A stretch of DNA of 64,000 bases, taken from positions 62,001 to 126,000 of the forward strand of contig NZ_JSEH01000006.1 of the NCBI RefSeq assembly GCF_000801335.2. Direction: 5' to 3'. Below the pieces are notes generated by a model. It made no database searches and was not told the origin of the DNA. It saw only the letters and a list, made by a program, of their open reading frames with translations. The position numbers were made by a program, and so were the translations under genes. The DNA comes from Desulfovibrio sp. TomC. Lineage in GTDB: Bacteria > Desulfobacterota > Desulfovibrionia > Desulfovibrionales > Desulfovibrionaceae. The first letter of the stretch is position 1. Each line of letters begins with the position of its first letter. Of this stretch, positions 25,317 to 34,425 are shown in pieces.

Positions 25317-26174
25317 CTACTCCGGATGCGCCCAGGTGGCAGCCACGAAGGGCGTGAAACTGTCGTCGGCCTGCCGGTACAGGTCGAGCGCGTCCCCCTC
25401 GGGACCGGACCAGCGCACGGCCAGTTCGAGGCCCTGGGGACCACGAAAGGCAAAGAGCGGCCGGTAGGCGTCCAGGGAAAATTCGCCGCCGTCATCCAGC
25501 CGCCAGGTACCGCCCGGATCGGCGCTGCCCGGATACTCCAGATAGGCCGGCTGGCCCCCGGGCGCACTGTAGGCCAGGACCACCAGCTCGTCGCGGCCGT
25601 GCGGGGCAAAGCGGGCCAGGGACAGCCGGCCGCCATCGGAGAGCGTGGCCACCTCGCGGCACCAGACGATCTCCCGCCCGGTACGCTGCAACAGCCCCTG
25701 GCGCGCCGCATCGTCGCAGGCCCTGTCTCCGGTTGCCGGCGTCACGGCCAGTACGTCGCGCTCGGCCAGGAAGGCCTCGGTGGCCACCAGCACGTCGCTG
25801 CCCGGTTCCATGCCCTGGCTGGCGGCAAAGACCGCCCCGGGCGTGCCGGCGAACCGGCCGGCGTCGGCTCCGGCATCGGCCCCATGCTGGGCCCCGGCAT
25901 AGGTCAGATCGACCACCCGGCCGGGCACGGCCACGGCCTTGCGAAATCCCTTCATGCCCCGGGCCAGGGCCGTTTCCACCGGCACCAGCACTTGCCGGCC
26001 CGGCAGATCGGCATAGCCGAAGGCGCTGCCGGACAGCACCTGGTTGGCCTGCGGATCATCGGCGTGGTAATTGGCCTGGGCCATGGCGATCATTGTCAGG
26101 GTCAGGACCAGAACCGCTATGCCGCACGCAGCCCGCCAGGAAAGCCCCTGGCCGGACGTTGCCGCCTCACTCAT
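25317..26174 (-). CDS. Unknown membrane-anchored or exported protein
   Basis: 285 residues, no family recognised. A single hydrophobic helix at about 15-33 (ACGIAVLVLTLTMIAMAQA) could be a signal anchor or cleavable signal. The rest is predicted periplasmic with three cysteines and a beta-rich C-terminal half ending in FTPFVAATW. It is separated by a terminator from the DUF4239-like gene downstream and by 41 bases from the LysR gene upstream on the same strand. Confidence 0.7.
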   Translation of the reverse strand: MSEAATSGQGLSWRAACGIAVLVLTLTMIAMAQANYHADDPQANQVLSGSAFGYADLPGRQVLVPVETALARGMKGFRKAVAVPGRVVDLTYAGAQHGADAGADAGRFAGTPGAVFAASQGMEPGSDVLVATEAFLAERDVLAVTPATGDRACDDAARQGLLQRTGREIVWCREVATLSDGGRLSLARFAPHGRDELVVLAYSAPGGQPAYLEYPGSADPGGTWRLDDGGEFSLDAYRPLFAFRGPQGLELAVRWSGPEGDALDLYRQADDSFTPFVAATWAHPE

Positions 26175-26215
26175 GTCGTCTTTCTCCTGCGCAGTAAAAA
26201 TCCATCAACGCGTCG

Positions 26216-27115
26216 TCACCGCTGCCGGTTTGGGAGTCCCCAGACCTCGGCCACGGCCGACGACACGGCCGCAATAAGCCGATCCGCCGCCCTCTCCCGA
26301 CGGTAGACCAGCGCGAGTCCAAGCGTCATTCCCGCTTCGCGCCACAGGCAGACCTCGCCGGCCGCCCGGGCATCCAGGGCATCGTCGCGGCGCAAGAGGG
26401 TCAGCCCCACCCCGGCCGCCACGAGTGTTCGCAGCGTGGCGTCGTTGTCGCCCACCATGACCTTATTGAGCGGCAGGCCGCGGCAGGAAAACGACGCTTC
26501 AAGCAGATACTGGAACGGGCAGCGATCGGAAAACCAGACCCAGGGCAGCCCGGCCAGTTCGTCCCAGCCGGCCTCGCACACCCGCTCGGCCCAGGAGGTC
26601 GGCCCGACCACGGCCATGGGCACCTCTTCCAGGGGCACGGCCACCATGTCATGGCCCGGCTCGATGATGTTGTCGTAGACAAACCCGATATCGAGCTTGC
26701 CCAGGCGCATATTGTCGAGGATTCGCGGCGAACTGGAATTGACCAGATGCAGCTCCACCCCGGGATGCCGCCGGGTCATGACGGTCAAGAGCTCGGGCAC
26801 ACGCATCCGGACGGCTTCGTTGTTGAGGCCGATACGGACCACGCCGACGACGTCCTGGCGCAACGCCCCGGCCCGCTGCCGCACGGCCTCGACGCTCGAA
26901 AGGGCCGCCCGGGCCTCGCCGAGAAGCGCCCGGCCTTCGGCGGTCAGCCGCATTCCCTTGGGCGTGCGCGAAAAAAGGGCCACCCCAAGCTCGTCTTCCA
27001 GGCCGCGGATATGGGCGCTGACCGCCGGCAGGCTGGCGTTCAAGCGCTCGGCCGCCCGCGTCAGGTGCTCCTCCTCGGCCACAGCCACAAACGTGCGCAG
27101 GTGATAGTATTCCAC
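26216..27115 (-). CDS. LysR-family transcriptional regulator
   Basis: 299 residues. N-terminal winged helix-turn-helix (residues 1-60, MEYYHLRTFVAVAEEEHLTR and LNASLPAVSAHIRGLEDELG), then the substrate-binding effector domain. The effector is not predictable. It lies divergent to a small orf at 27292; the 176-base gap contains an inverted repeat suitable as its operator. The downstream orf285 on the same strand may be co-transcribed. Confidence 0.92.
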   Translation of the reverse strand: MEYYHLRTFVAVAEEEHLTRAAERLNASLPAVSAHIRGLEDELGVALFSRTPKGMRLTAEGRALLGEARAALSSVEAVRQRAGALRQDVVGVVRIGLNNEAVRMRVPELLTVMTRRHPGVELHLVNSSSPRILDNMRLGKLDIGFVYDNIIEPGHDMVAVPLEEVPMAVVGPTSWAERVCEAGWDELAGLPWVWFSDRCPFQYLLEASFSCRGLPLNKVMVGDNDATLRTLVAAGVGLTLLRRDDALDARAAGEVCLWREAGMTLGLALVYRRERAADRLIAAVSSAVAEVWGLPNRQR

Positions 27116-27169
27116 AACGCCCCTCCGGCGTCGCCAGGGTCTTCAGCCAGGCAGAAGGGCCGCTTCAGA

Positions 27170-27190
27170 CATTGCGATTGGATGGCAATG
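27170..27190. promoter_or_regulatory. Candidate LysR operator
   Basis: Perfect inverted repeat CATTGC-N9-GCAATG, 55 bases upstream of the LysR start, in the divergent intergenic region. It resembles the dyads bound by LysR regulators, although the spacing is not the canonical T-N11-A. Confidence 0.45.
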
Positions 27191-27291
27191 CCGGCGACGC
27201 GCTACAACCCGCCCATAGCTCCACTGGCCCTATGGCACAGCCCTGACCTGTCGTAAAGGCCGGGCCGGAAGAGAAAATGGAGGGAGAAATC

Positions 27292-27588
27292 ATGCCTGAA
27301 GTCAAGAAAATCGTTGTGGCCGGCGTACTGGTTCTGGGCGTTTTGGCGGTCATCTTCCTGCAAACGCCGGCGGCCGGTCCGGCCTCGCCGGCTCCCCGGG
27401 GCGCGATGATACCGGCCCGGGCCGATCTGGCCGAGGCGGTCTTTGCCATGGTGCTGGAAAACGCCGCGAGCCAGGGGCTGGCCTTGTCCCAGCCGGTGAC
27501 GCTGTGCGAGGCCTGTGTGGCCGCCCACCTGGGCCTGCCCGGCGAGGGCGTGCGGGAGCGCTGCGAGCGGGCCTGCGGGCTGCGGTAA
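27292..27588 (+). CDS. Small membrane-anchored protein with CxxC motif
   Basis: 98 residues from ATG 27292 with GGAGGG upstream. It has an N-terminal hydrophobic helix (8-26) as signal anchor, a Pro/Ala linker, and a helical C-terminus with four cysteines, including LCEACV and two more in ERCERACGL. It could be a heme- or metal-free disulfide domain or a metal site; not recognised. It is divergent from the LysR gene and may be its target. Confidence 0.65.
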   Translation: MPEVKKIVVAGVLVLGVLAVIFLQTPAAGPASPAPRGAMIPARADLAEAVFAMVLENAASQGLALSQPVTLCEACVAAHLGLPGEGVRERCERACGLR

Positions 27589-27698
27589 CAAGCTGAGATA
27601 ATTATCTAAAATGCGCGAAAAGACTCTTCCTGTAATGAGGGTACGAAAAGAGCCAAGCCACTTTCTTTTCTTTACGGATTTGCACTAGATTTGAAATT

Positions 27699-28265
27699 TT
27701 ATGAAAGGAAGTCAACCACTCGCCGGATGCCTGAAACTAAATGCTTAAAACTTGTCGACCGGGTGTTTTCAGGATCGAGCAAAAGTCCAATAGCTCTTGA
27801 TCCTCCAACCTTTTGATACCGACCGCCTGTTAGTACATCCAATTCTTTTGATGGCGATAAGATGGTATCAGGCGCACGGAATTTTGCCTTTCCCTGCAGA
27901 CGAACGAGTCCAGTCAGCCCAAGCCCCTTTTCAACGGCTTGTAAATCAGCAAGATAAAAACTCTCGAGTTCGCAGCAAGCAATTCGAATAAGGGCATCAG
28001 GCTTTCCTGCCTCTGAACAGAGGCTTTTGAATTCAGCTTTCAGAGCAATACAATCAGGATGCGAATCACGGTCTCGCATAACGACAAAAAAAGCATCCCT
28101 ATTCTGATAGTATTTTATCTTTCTGACGAGTTGACGTTTCAGGTCTTGTTTCCCCTCAAAAGGGATGCACCTGCAGACAATTCCAGGAGGCACTATCCTT
28201 GGAAGCAAGCCTTCCAGCATTCCCTTGGCGGATTCCTCTTCTAACAAAAAGACCAATTCCCTCAT
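27699..28265 (-). CDS. DUF4276 (TOPRIM-like) protein, partner of the ATPase
   Basis: 188 residues. It begins with LLEEESAKGMLEGLLPR and continues to VMRDRDSHPD at about 63-71. A glutamate cluster (E9-E11) followed by an Asp-x-Asp (D65, D67) is the TOPRIM catalytic pattern, so a metal-dependent nuclease is plausible. It starts inside the ATPase stop (four-base ATGA overlap), so the two are coupled. DNA is distinctly AT-richer and codon use differs from neighbours, suggesting acquisition. Confidence 0.8.
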   Translation of the reverse strand: MRELVFLLEEESAKGMLEGLLPRIVPPGIVCRCIPFEGKQDLKRQLVRKIKYYQNRDAFFVVMRDRDSHPDCIALKAEFKSLCSEAGKPDALIRIACCELESFYLADLQAVEKGLGLTGLVRLQGKAKFRAPDTILSPSKELDVLTGGRYQKVGGSRAIGLLLDPENTRSTSFKHLVSGIRRVVDFLS

Positions 28266-29455
28266 TGCGGGTCGGCCCCTTCAAAAAACCCTTGTTTCCA
28301 GAGATAGCCCATGCTGTCGCCATCATTCATATAGGCAGCTATCTGTGGATCATCCTTTGCCCTCCGTAACTCTGCATACCCATCTTTTTTCACCAGCCAA
28401 AGAACTTCATCAAGCTCACAAGCATTCAAAAAATCTGGCGAATGCGTGGACACGATAACTTGCCCCCCCCGATTCGCATACAATCGAAATTCCTCAGCCA
28501 GTTCAGGCATAAGTTTTGGGTACAACTGGTTCTCGGGCTCTTCAACACAAAGCAGAGGGTGTGGCTTCGGGTCATAAAGCAAAACGAGGTAGGCGAACAT
28601 TTTTATTGTTCCATCGGAAACATAACGATCGAGAAATGGCGTTTTGAATGATCCATCTTGAAAACGTAACGTAAGATAGCCATCGTCCAAAAGTTTCGGA
28701 GTTATATTTTGAACTCCTGGGACCCGGCGTGTCATCCCTAAAAGAATATTATCGAATACTTCTCGGTGCTGCTCGTACAGATAGAGAGCGACTCTGGGCA
28801 AATTGTCACCAGTCTCTGATAAATGCTCGGATTCGCCTGATGCTTCTTTGCGGCCACGTGCGGAATTAATGTGAAAATCAGAAACATGCCAAGCTTCCAC
28901 AAGCCGGCGAAAAGCATTGGCAGCTTTAAACCTGTCAAATTGCCCCAACCCCTTAATCGCTAATATGTCTGGAGAATCAAGTTTCTGACTTTCTCTTTCC
29001 AAATCTTCATCCGGCTTATTAAAATCCTCTTCATTGCTAATTGCAAAACCTTCACCTTCTTTAAAATCTAGAAAATGAAATGGGGCACCATGTCTCCCTC
29101 GCTTGTAGCGAAGAATTTCTCTTTTAATAACCGGCCTTCCGTCTCGCTCGCAAATTTCAAGAAAATATGTAACAAGGCGATCAACTCCAACAATGTCCAT
29201 TCGATACTGTATTTCAATCAATATTGTTTCATCAGGACCCGCACCACGACTAAGAACCTCCCTGAATCTTCCACGGCTATCAAGAGCCTTTCGGACATTG
29301 CCTTTTAATGCGTCATGCAAAAAACCAAAGACATCAAATAAGGTTGTTTTTCCTGAGCCGTTTGCGCCCACAACAACACAAAATCTCGGCAAATCCCGAA
29401 TTGTAACGTCTTTAAAAATCTTAAAGTTTTTGAGGGTGATCGCTTCGATTTTCAT
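28262..29455 (-). CDS. ABC/OLD-type AAA ATPase of a two-gene island
   Basis: 397 residues from ATG 29455, where the typical MKIEAITLKNFKIF start lies. Walker A is GANGSGKTT (30-38). A long central insertion is followed by Walker B LLCVEEPENQLYP and the switch STHSPDFLN. This is the AAA_21/OLD-like organisation used in several phage-defence ATPases. It pairs with the DUF4276 gene. It is AT-rich relative to the genome and bordered by a perfect inverted repeat in its leader, so probably horizontally acquired. Confidence 0.88.
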   Translation of the reverse strand: MKIEAITLKNFKIFKDVTIRDLPRFCVVVGANGSGKTTLFDVFGFLHDALKGNVRKALDSRGRFREVLSRGAGPDETILIEIQYRMDIVGVDRLVTYFLEICERDGRPVIKREILRYKRGRHGAPFHFLDFKEGEGFAISNEEDFNKPDEDLERESQKLDSPDILAIKGLGQFDRFKAANAFRRLVEAWHVSDFHINSARGRKEASGESEHLSETGDNLPRVALYLYEQHREVFDNILLGMTRRVPGVQNITPKLLDDGYLTLRFQDGSFKTPFLDRYVSDGTIKMFAYLVLLYDPKPHPLLCVEEPENQLYPKLMPELAEEFRLYANRGGQVIVSTHSPDFLNACELDEVLWLVKKDGYAELRRAKDDPQIAAYMNDGDSMGYLWKQGFFEGADPQ

Positions 29456-29479
29456 TGAGATACCCACAATTCTGGGGTT

Positions 29480-29504
29480 GGGATTCTTTTGGATAAAGAA
29501 TCCC
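29480..29504. promoter_or_regulatory. Perfect inverted repeat in the leader of the ATPase/TOPRIM operon
   Basis: GGGATTCTTT-TGGAT-AAAGAATCCC, ten-base arms, 25 bases before the ATPase ATG. It could be a repressor operator or a leader hairpin; there is no T-run in either direction, so not a terminator. Confidence 0.55.
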
Positions 29505-29569
29505 ACGCCTTGGTAGGCGGTCTGTAGCATATTGACTCTGTCACCAAGCAGGCCCGTTCCCCCATTTGA

Positions 29570-29606
29570 GGGGTCCGGGGGGATCATCCCCCCGGCCGCC
29601 GGAGGC
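29570..29606 (-). repeat. Dispersed palindromic element, short form, 3' of topA
   Basis: 22 bases after the topA stop in sense: GCCTCCGGCGGCC directly followed by the GGGGGGATGATCCCCCC palindrome and CGGACCCC. Confidence 0.85.
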
Positions 29607-29627
29607 TTCTTCTCTTTTCCCGTATCC

Positions 29628-31889
29628 CTATTCCTCGCCCTCGTCTTTCTTGCTGTCGGCGCTGCGCTTGTAGCGGCAGGTCTTGGCGGGGCAGCTGATC
29701 AGTTCGCCGTCGCGGGTCTTTTTGCGCACCAAAATCTTGGAATCGCACTGGGGGCACGGCTCGTTTATGGGCCAGTCCCAGACCGCGAAGTCGCACTGGG
29801 GATAGGCGTCGCAGGCGTAGAACACCTTGCCGCGCTTGGAGCTTTTCTCGACCAGCGTGCCGGAGCACCCTTCGCGGGGACAGGCCACGCCGGTGGACAG
29901 CGGCTTGGTGTATTTGCAGTCCGGCCAGCCGGTGCAGGCAATAAACCGGCTGCCGGTGCGGGATTTCTTGACCACCAGATCCTTGCCGCAGGTGGGGCAG
30001 GCCCCGACCGAGGCGATTTCCTCGGCCTTGCGCTCCCGGGGCATGACCGCGCCGTCGGCGGCCCGGTCGAACTCCTTGGTGTTCTTGCAGTCCGGATAGC
30101 CCGAGCAGCCCAAAAACTCGCCGGCCTTGCCAAAGCGGATGACCATGGGCTTGCCGCACAGTTCGCAGACGACGTCGGTTTCCTTGCCGGCCTTGACCTT
30201 GGCCATGTCTTTGCCGGCCTTGACCAGGGTGGGGTAGAAGTCCTCGGTAAAGTCCCTGAGCAACGTGACCCAGTCGGCCCGGCCCTCGGCCACGGCGTCA
30301 AGGGACGCTTCCATGCCGGCGGTGAAGCCCACGTCCATGATCTTGACGAAATGCTCGGCCAGGAGGTCGGACACGGTCTCGCCAAGCTCGGAGGGCACGA
30401 AGTGCTTTTCCTCCAGCCGGGCATACTCGCGGTCGATGAGCGTGGAGATGATGGCGGCATAGGTCGAAGGCCGGCCGATGCCCTTTTCTTCCAATTCACG
30501 CACGAGCGAGGCTTCGGAGTAGCGCGGCGGCGGCTGGGTGAACTTCTGCTCTTTTTTCAGCTCCAAGAGGGTCAGTTCCTGGTCTTTGACCAGCTTGGGC
30601 AGGGATTTGGCCTCATCGCCCACTTCCTGGCCGTACACCTTCAAATAGCCGGGGAAAATGAGGCGCTGGCCCTTGGCCTTGAAAATTCCGGGGCCGGCGG
30701 CAACGTCCACGGCCGTGTCCCAGAACCGCGCCTCGCTCATCTGGGAGGCGACAAAGCGTTCCCAGATGAGCTTGTAGAGCGTGAAAAGATCCTTGGGCAA
30801 CAGCAGTTTGACGTCGGCCGGCGTCAGGGAGACGTCGATGGGCCGGATGGCTTCGTGGGCGTCCTGGGCCCCGGCCTTGGACTTGAAATGCCGCGCTTTT
30901 TCCGGATAGTAGTCCGGGCCAAGCGTCTCGGTGATAAATTCCTTGGCCGCGTCCCGGGCCTCGTCGGCAATGCGGGTCGAGTCGGTACGCATGTAGGTAA
31001 TGAGGGCCACGGTGCCCTTCTCGCCGAGTTCCAGGCCCTCGTAGAGCTTCTGGGCCGCGCCCATGGTGCGCTTGGCGGAATAGCCCAGGCGCTGGTTGGC
31101 GGCCTGCTGCAGGGTCGAGGTGATAAAGGGCGGCGGCGGCGACTTCTTGCGTTCTTTCTCCGTCACGGACGCAACGACAAACGGCTGGCCGGCGATGGCC
31201 GCCTCGGCCTCGGCCGCAGCCTCGGCGCTGCCGATCTCGACTTTCTTGCCCTTGTACTTGGCCAGCTCCGCCTCAAATTCCGGCGGCGCGTCCCCGGCCA
31301 GCCTGGCCTTGAAATTCCAGTATTCCACCGGCACAAAGGCCCGACGCTCTTTTTCGCGGTCAACCACCAGCCGCAGGGCCACGGATTGGACCCGCCCGGC
31401 CGAGATGCCGCTTTTGACCTTCTGCCACAGGATGGGCGACACCTTGTAGCCGACCAACCGGTCGAGGATACGCCGCGCCTGTTGCGATAAAAAAAGCTTT
31501 TCGTTGATCTCGCGCGGATGGGAAATGGCTTCGCGCACAGCCTTGGCCGTGATCTCGTTAAACTGGATGCGGCATATAGGGACGTTCGCGTCCTTTAATA
31601 TCTCGGCCACATGCCAGGCAATGGCTTCCCCTTCGCGGTCGGGGTCGGGTGCGAGATAGATCTTGGAGGCTGTGGCGGCTGCTTCCTTGAGCTTGGAAAC
31701 AACTTTCTGCTTGCCTGGAATGATTTGATATTGCGGCGCGAAATCGTCTTTTTCATCTACCCCGAGTTTTTTGGAGGGCAGATCACGCACGTGACCAACC
31801 GAAGCTTCCACGGCATAGGCATTACCGAGGAACTTCTTGATGGTCTTTACCTTGGCCGGCGACTCGACGATGATAAGGTCCTTTCCCAT
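29628..31889 (-). CDS. topA: DNA topoisomerase I
   Basis: 753 residues from ATG 31889 (MGKDLIIVESPAK). Relaxes negative supercoils. TOPRIM domain with E and DPDREGEAIAWH, the active-site region LITYMRTDSTRI near 297, and four C-terminal zinc-finger modules (CELCGK, CPTCGK, CPREGC and CPQCDS pairs) ending in a Lys/Asp/Glu tail. Length and zinc-finger number are normal for proteobacterial TopA. Transcribed toward the acquired island. Confidence 0.97.
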   Translation of the reverse strand: MGKDLIIVESPAKVKTIKKFLGNAYAVEASVGHVRDLPSKKLGVDEKDDFAPQYQIIPGKQKVVSKLKEAAATASKIYLAPDPDREGEAIAWHVAEILKDANVPICRIQFNEITAKAVREAISHPREINEKLFLSQQARRILDRLVGYKVSPILWQKVKSGISAGRVQSVALRLVVDREKERRAFVPVEYWNFKARLAGDAPPEFEAELAKYKGKKVEIGSAEAAAEAEAAIAGQPFVVASVTEKERKKSPPPPFITSTLQQAANQRLGYSAKRTMGAAQKLYEGLELGEKGTVALITYMRTDSTRIADEARDAAKEFITETLGPDYYPEKARHFKSKAGAQDAHEAIRPIDVSLTPADVKLLLPKDLFTLYKLIWERFVASQMSEARFWDTAVDVAAGPGIFKAKGQRLIFPGYLKVYGQEVGDEAKSLPKLVKDQELTLLELKKEQKFTQPPPRYSEASLVRELEEKGIGRPSTYAAIISTLIDREYARLEEKHFVPSELGETVSDLLAEHFVKIMDVGFTAGMEASLDAVAEGRADWVTLLRDFTEDFYPTLVKAGKDMAKVKAGKETDVVCELCGKPMVIRFGKAGEFLGCSGYPDCKNTKEFDRAADGAVMPRERKAEEIASVGACPTCGKDLVVKKSRTGSRFIACTGWPDCKYTKPLSTGVACPREGCSGTLVEKSSKRGKVFYACDAYPQCDFAVWDWPINEPCPQCDSKILVRKKTRDGELISCPAKTCRYKRSADSKKDEGEE

Positions 31890-32034
31890 GGCAGGCGTGC
31901 TATAGCCAGCCCCGGGGTACAAGGCAAGGGTTGCCGTTTGGCCCGCACCGGGATACTCCCCTACGAGGCTTTCCCATATGACTTTTTAATAATGATGAAA
32001 TGCGGCCCACATCCTCGCCGCCTCGGAGCAATCT

Positions 32035-32952
32035 TTGGAAAACGTGCAGCGCTTCGGTCATGTGGTCATGCTCGGCCCCACCAATGCCGGCAAATCCACC
32101 CTGCTTAACCGCCTCATCGGCCAGAAAATTTCCATTGTCTCGCCCAAGCCGCAGACCACCCGCAACTCGATTAGCGGCATCATCACCCAGGGCGACATCC
32201 AGGCCGTGTTTCTCGATACCCCGGGCCTGCACCGCCAAAAGCGCGGCATCGCCCCGCTGCTCATGCGCTCGGCCTATGCCGCCCTGGCCCAGGCCGACGT
32301 GGTCATGCTCATGCTCGACGCGGCCCAGTATGCCCGGCGCATCGACGGGCTGGCCCCGGATCTCAAACCGGTCATCAAGGCCGTGGGCGACGGCCGGCTG
32401 CCGGTCCTGGTGGCCCTTAACAAAGTCGACGTGGTGCGCGAAAAGGCCCGGCTGCTGCCGGTGCTGGAGGCCATTGCCGAAGCCCTGCCCGCAGCCGAAC
32501 TTTTTCCCATAAGCGCTCTGACCGGCGTTGGCGTGGACGAGTTGCTCAAGGCGCTCCTGTCGCACCTGCCCCAAGCGCCGCACCAGTACGACGCCGACGA
32601 AGTGTCCACCGCGCCCGTGCGCTTTCTGGCGGCCGAAGTCGTGCGCGAAAAACTCTTTTTGGCCCTGGGCGACGAACTGCCCTATTCCATGGCCGTGACC
32701 ATCGAGGACTGGGACGAGAAATCCAAACCCGGGCTGGCCAAAATCCGCGCCGCCATCCATGTGGCCCGGGAAAGCCACAAGCCCATGGTCATCGGCAAGG
32801 GCGGCGAACGCTTGAAGGATGTGGGCCAAAAGGCCCGGGCCGACATCGAAGAAATGCTCGGCGTCAAAGTCTTTCTGGAACTCTGGGTCAAGGTGCGCCG
32901 GGACTGGGTCGACGACCCGTCCTTTCTCCGCGATCTCGGCCTTGGCCAGTAA
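32035..32952 (+). CDS. era: GTPase Era
   Basis: 305 residues from TTG 32035 (GGAG seven bases upstream). 16S rRNA/30S assembly GTPase: P-loop GPTNAGKST (14-22), DTPGLH, NKVD, and a C-terminal KH domain with VIGKGGERLK. Divergent from topA with a 145-base gap. A dispersed element follows 12 bases after the stop. Confidence 0.97.
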   Translation: MENVQRFGHVVMLGPTNAGKSTLLNRLIGQKISIVSPKPQTTRNSISGIITQGDIQAVFLDTPGLHRQKRGIAPLLMRSAYAALAQADVVMLMLDAAQYARRIDGLAPDLKPVIKAVGDGRLPVLVALNKVDVVREKARLLPVLEAIAEALPAAELFPISALTGVGVDELLKALLSHLPQAPHQYDADEVSTAPVRFLAAEVVREKLFLALGDELPYSMAVTIEDWDEKSKPGLAKIRAAIHVARESHKPMVIGKGGERLKDVGQKARADIEEMLGVKVFLELWVKVRRDWVDDPSFLRDLGLGQ

Positions 32953-32964
32953 GGCAAGAAGAAG

Positions 32965-33058
32965 GCCTCCGGCGGCCAAAGGGCAGTGCCCTTTGGAATC
33001 CCACCTGGGGTTCGTTTGATTTGACCGGGGCGCTGCCAAGTCGATAAACGAAAGTGAA
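32965..33058 (+). repeat. Dispersed element, long-arm form, 3' of era
   Basis: Leading box, CCAAAGGGC-agt-GCCCTTTGG, CCCACCTGGGG, TTTGACCGGGGCGCTGCC and AGTCGATAAACGAAAG. It lies in sense 12 bases after the era stop and runs close to the next gene's start. Confidence 0.85.
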
Positions 33059-33097
33059 GCGTGAAAAGACGTGGCTGCTTGCGGGGGTGATGGATTC

Positions 33098-33784
33098 GTG
33101 GATGAGAGAGCTTTCGAGCGACTGGCCTGGGTGAAAAAACGCATCGACGGGGCCTGCCGGGCGTGCGGCCGGGACCCGGCCGACGTCACGCTGGTTGCCG
33201 TATCGAAAAAACAGCCCCTGGCTGCCGTGGCCGAACTGGCCGGCTGCGGCCAGACGATTTTCGGAGAATCCTACATCCAGGAGGCCATGGCCAAAATCGA
33301 GGCCGCGCCGCCCGGGCTTTCCTGGCATTTCATCGGCCACCTGCAACGCAACAAGGCCAAGCTGGCCGTGGGCCTGTTTTCGCTCATCCACACCGTGGAT
33401 AATCTGGAATTGGCTCGTATATTGCAAAAAAAAGCCGAGGCGTTAGACATCATCCAGGCCGTATGCATCCAGGTCAACGTCGCCGGCGAGGTCCAGAAGT
33501 CCGGCATCGATCCGGACGGACTGCCGGAACTGGCCGAGACCGTGGCCATGGCCCCCAATTTGTCCCTGGAAGGCCTGATGGTCATCCCCCCGGTCTTTGA
33601 CGATCCGGTGCGGGCCAGACCGGCCTTTGCCCGCTTACGAGGCCTGCGCGAGCAATTACGCGCGCGTTTGACCCTGCCGCTGCCTGTGTTGTCCATGGGT
33701 ATGAGCGGCGACATGGAAGCGGCCGTCATGGAAGGCGCGACCCACGTGCGGGTGGGCACCGACCTGTTCGGCCCAAGACATTGA
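33098..33784 (+). CDS. YggS-family PLP homeostasis protein
   Basis: 228 residues from GTG 33098, which has GGGGGTGA at good spacing; GTG 33071 would add nine residues. It is a single-domain alanine-racemase-fold protein that holds pyridoxal phosphate on the lysine of TLVAVSKKQP and controls PLP and amino-acid pools. Conserved HFIGHLQRNK, VNVAGEVQKSG and SMGMSGDMEAA segments are present. The fliL gene follows 15 bases later, so it may head the flagellar transcript. Confidence 0.93.
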   Translation: MDERAFERLAWVKKRIDGACRACGRDPADVTLVAVSKKQPLAAVAELAGCGQTIFGESYIQEAMAKIEAAPPGLSWHFIGHLQRNKAKLAVGLFSLIHTVDNLELARILQKKAEALDIIQAVCIQVNVAGEVQKSGIDPDGLPELAETVAMAPNLSLEGLMVIPPVFDDPVRARPAFARLRGLREQLRARLTLPLPVLSMGMSGDMEAAVMEGATHVRVGTDLFGPRH

Positions 33785-33799
33785 CCCCTGGAGACACGG

Positions 33800-34396
33800 A
33801 TGGCTGACGTAGAAGAACCGGTTGAAGGCAAGAAGAAAAAATCCGGCCTGATCAAATATATCATCCTGGTGCTGTTGCTGCTGTTGCTCGGCGGCGGCGG
33901 CTATTTCGCCTACCTGAAATTTTTTGCGGCCAAACCGCCGGCAGCCGCCACGGCCGAAGGCGCCGCCCCGGCCGGAGAAGCGCCCAAGGCGGAAGCTGCA
34001 CCCCACGAAGCCAAGCCTGAAGAGAAAAAGGCCGAAGGCGGCCACGGCGAGGCCAAGGGCGGCGAAGCCAAGGGCGGCCACGGCGGCAAGGACAAGGCTG
34101 CGTCCAACAACGTGCCCCTGCCCGCCTTTGTGGTCAATCTGGCCGACGCCAATGCCCGGCGCTACCTCAAGGTGGTGCTCGAGGTCGAGATGACGGGCAA
34201 CCCGGAGCTGCTGGAAGGCAACCAGGCCAAAATCCGCGATGCCTTGCTGATGCTGCTGTCGTCCAAGACATCCCAGGATTTGAGCACCCTTGAAGGCAAG
34301 ATCCTGTTGCGCAAGGAGATCGTGGACCGCCTCAACCAGGCCATCGGCCAACCCAAAGTGTCCCGGGTCTATTTCACGGATTTCGTCATCCAATAA
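33800..34396 (+). CDS. fliL: Flagellar basal-body protein FliL
   Basis: 198 residues. A basic start is followed by one membrane helix (about 18-38), then a long Ala/Lys/Glu/Gly low-complexity linker (about 45-103, with repeated AKGG units) and the periplasmic FliL domain (PAFVVNLADANARRYLKVVL to the end). FliL surrounds the stator at the inner membrane. First of a fliL-N-O-P-Q run. Confidence 0.92.
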   Translation: MADVEEPVEGKKKKSGLIKYIILVLLLLLLGGGGYFAYLKFFAAKPPAAATAEGAAPAGEAPKAEAAPHEAKPEEKKAEGGHGEAKGGEAKGGHGGKDKAASNNVPLPAFVVNLADANARRYLKVVLEVEMTGNPELLEGNQAKIRDALLMLLSSKTSQDLSTLEGKILLRKEIVDRLNQAIGQPKVSRVYFTDFVIQ

Positions 34397-34425
34397 GTAA
34401 GCAGCGCCCCGCGCGAGGTAGCCTC

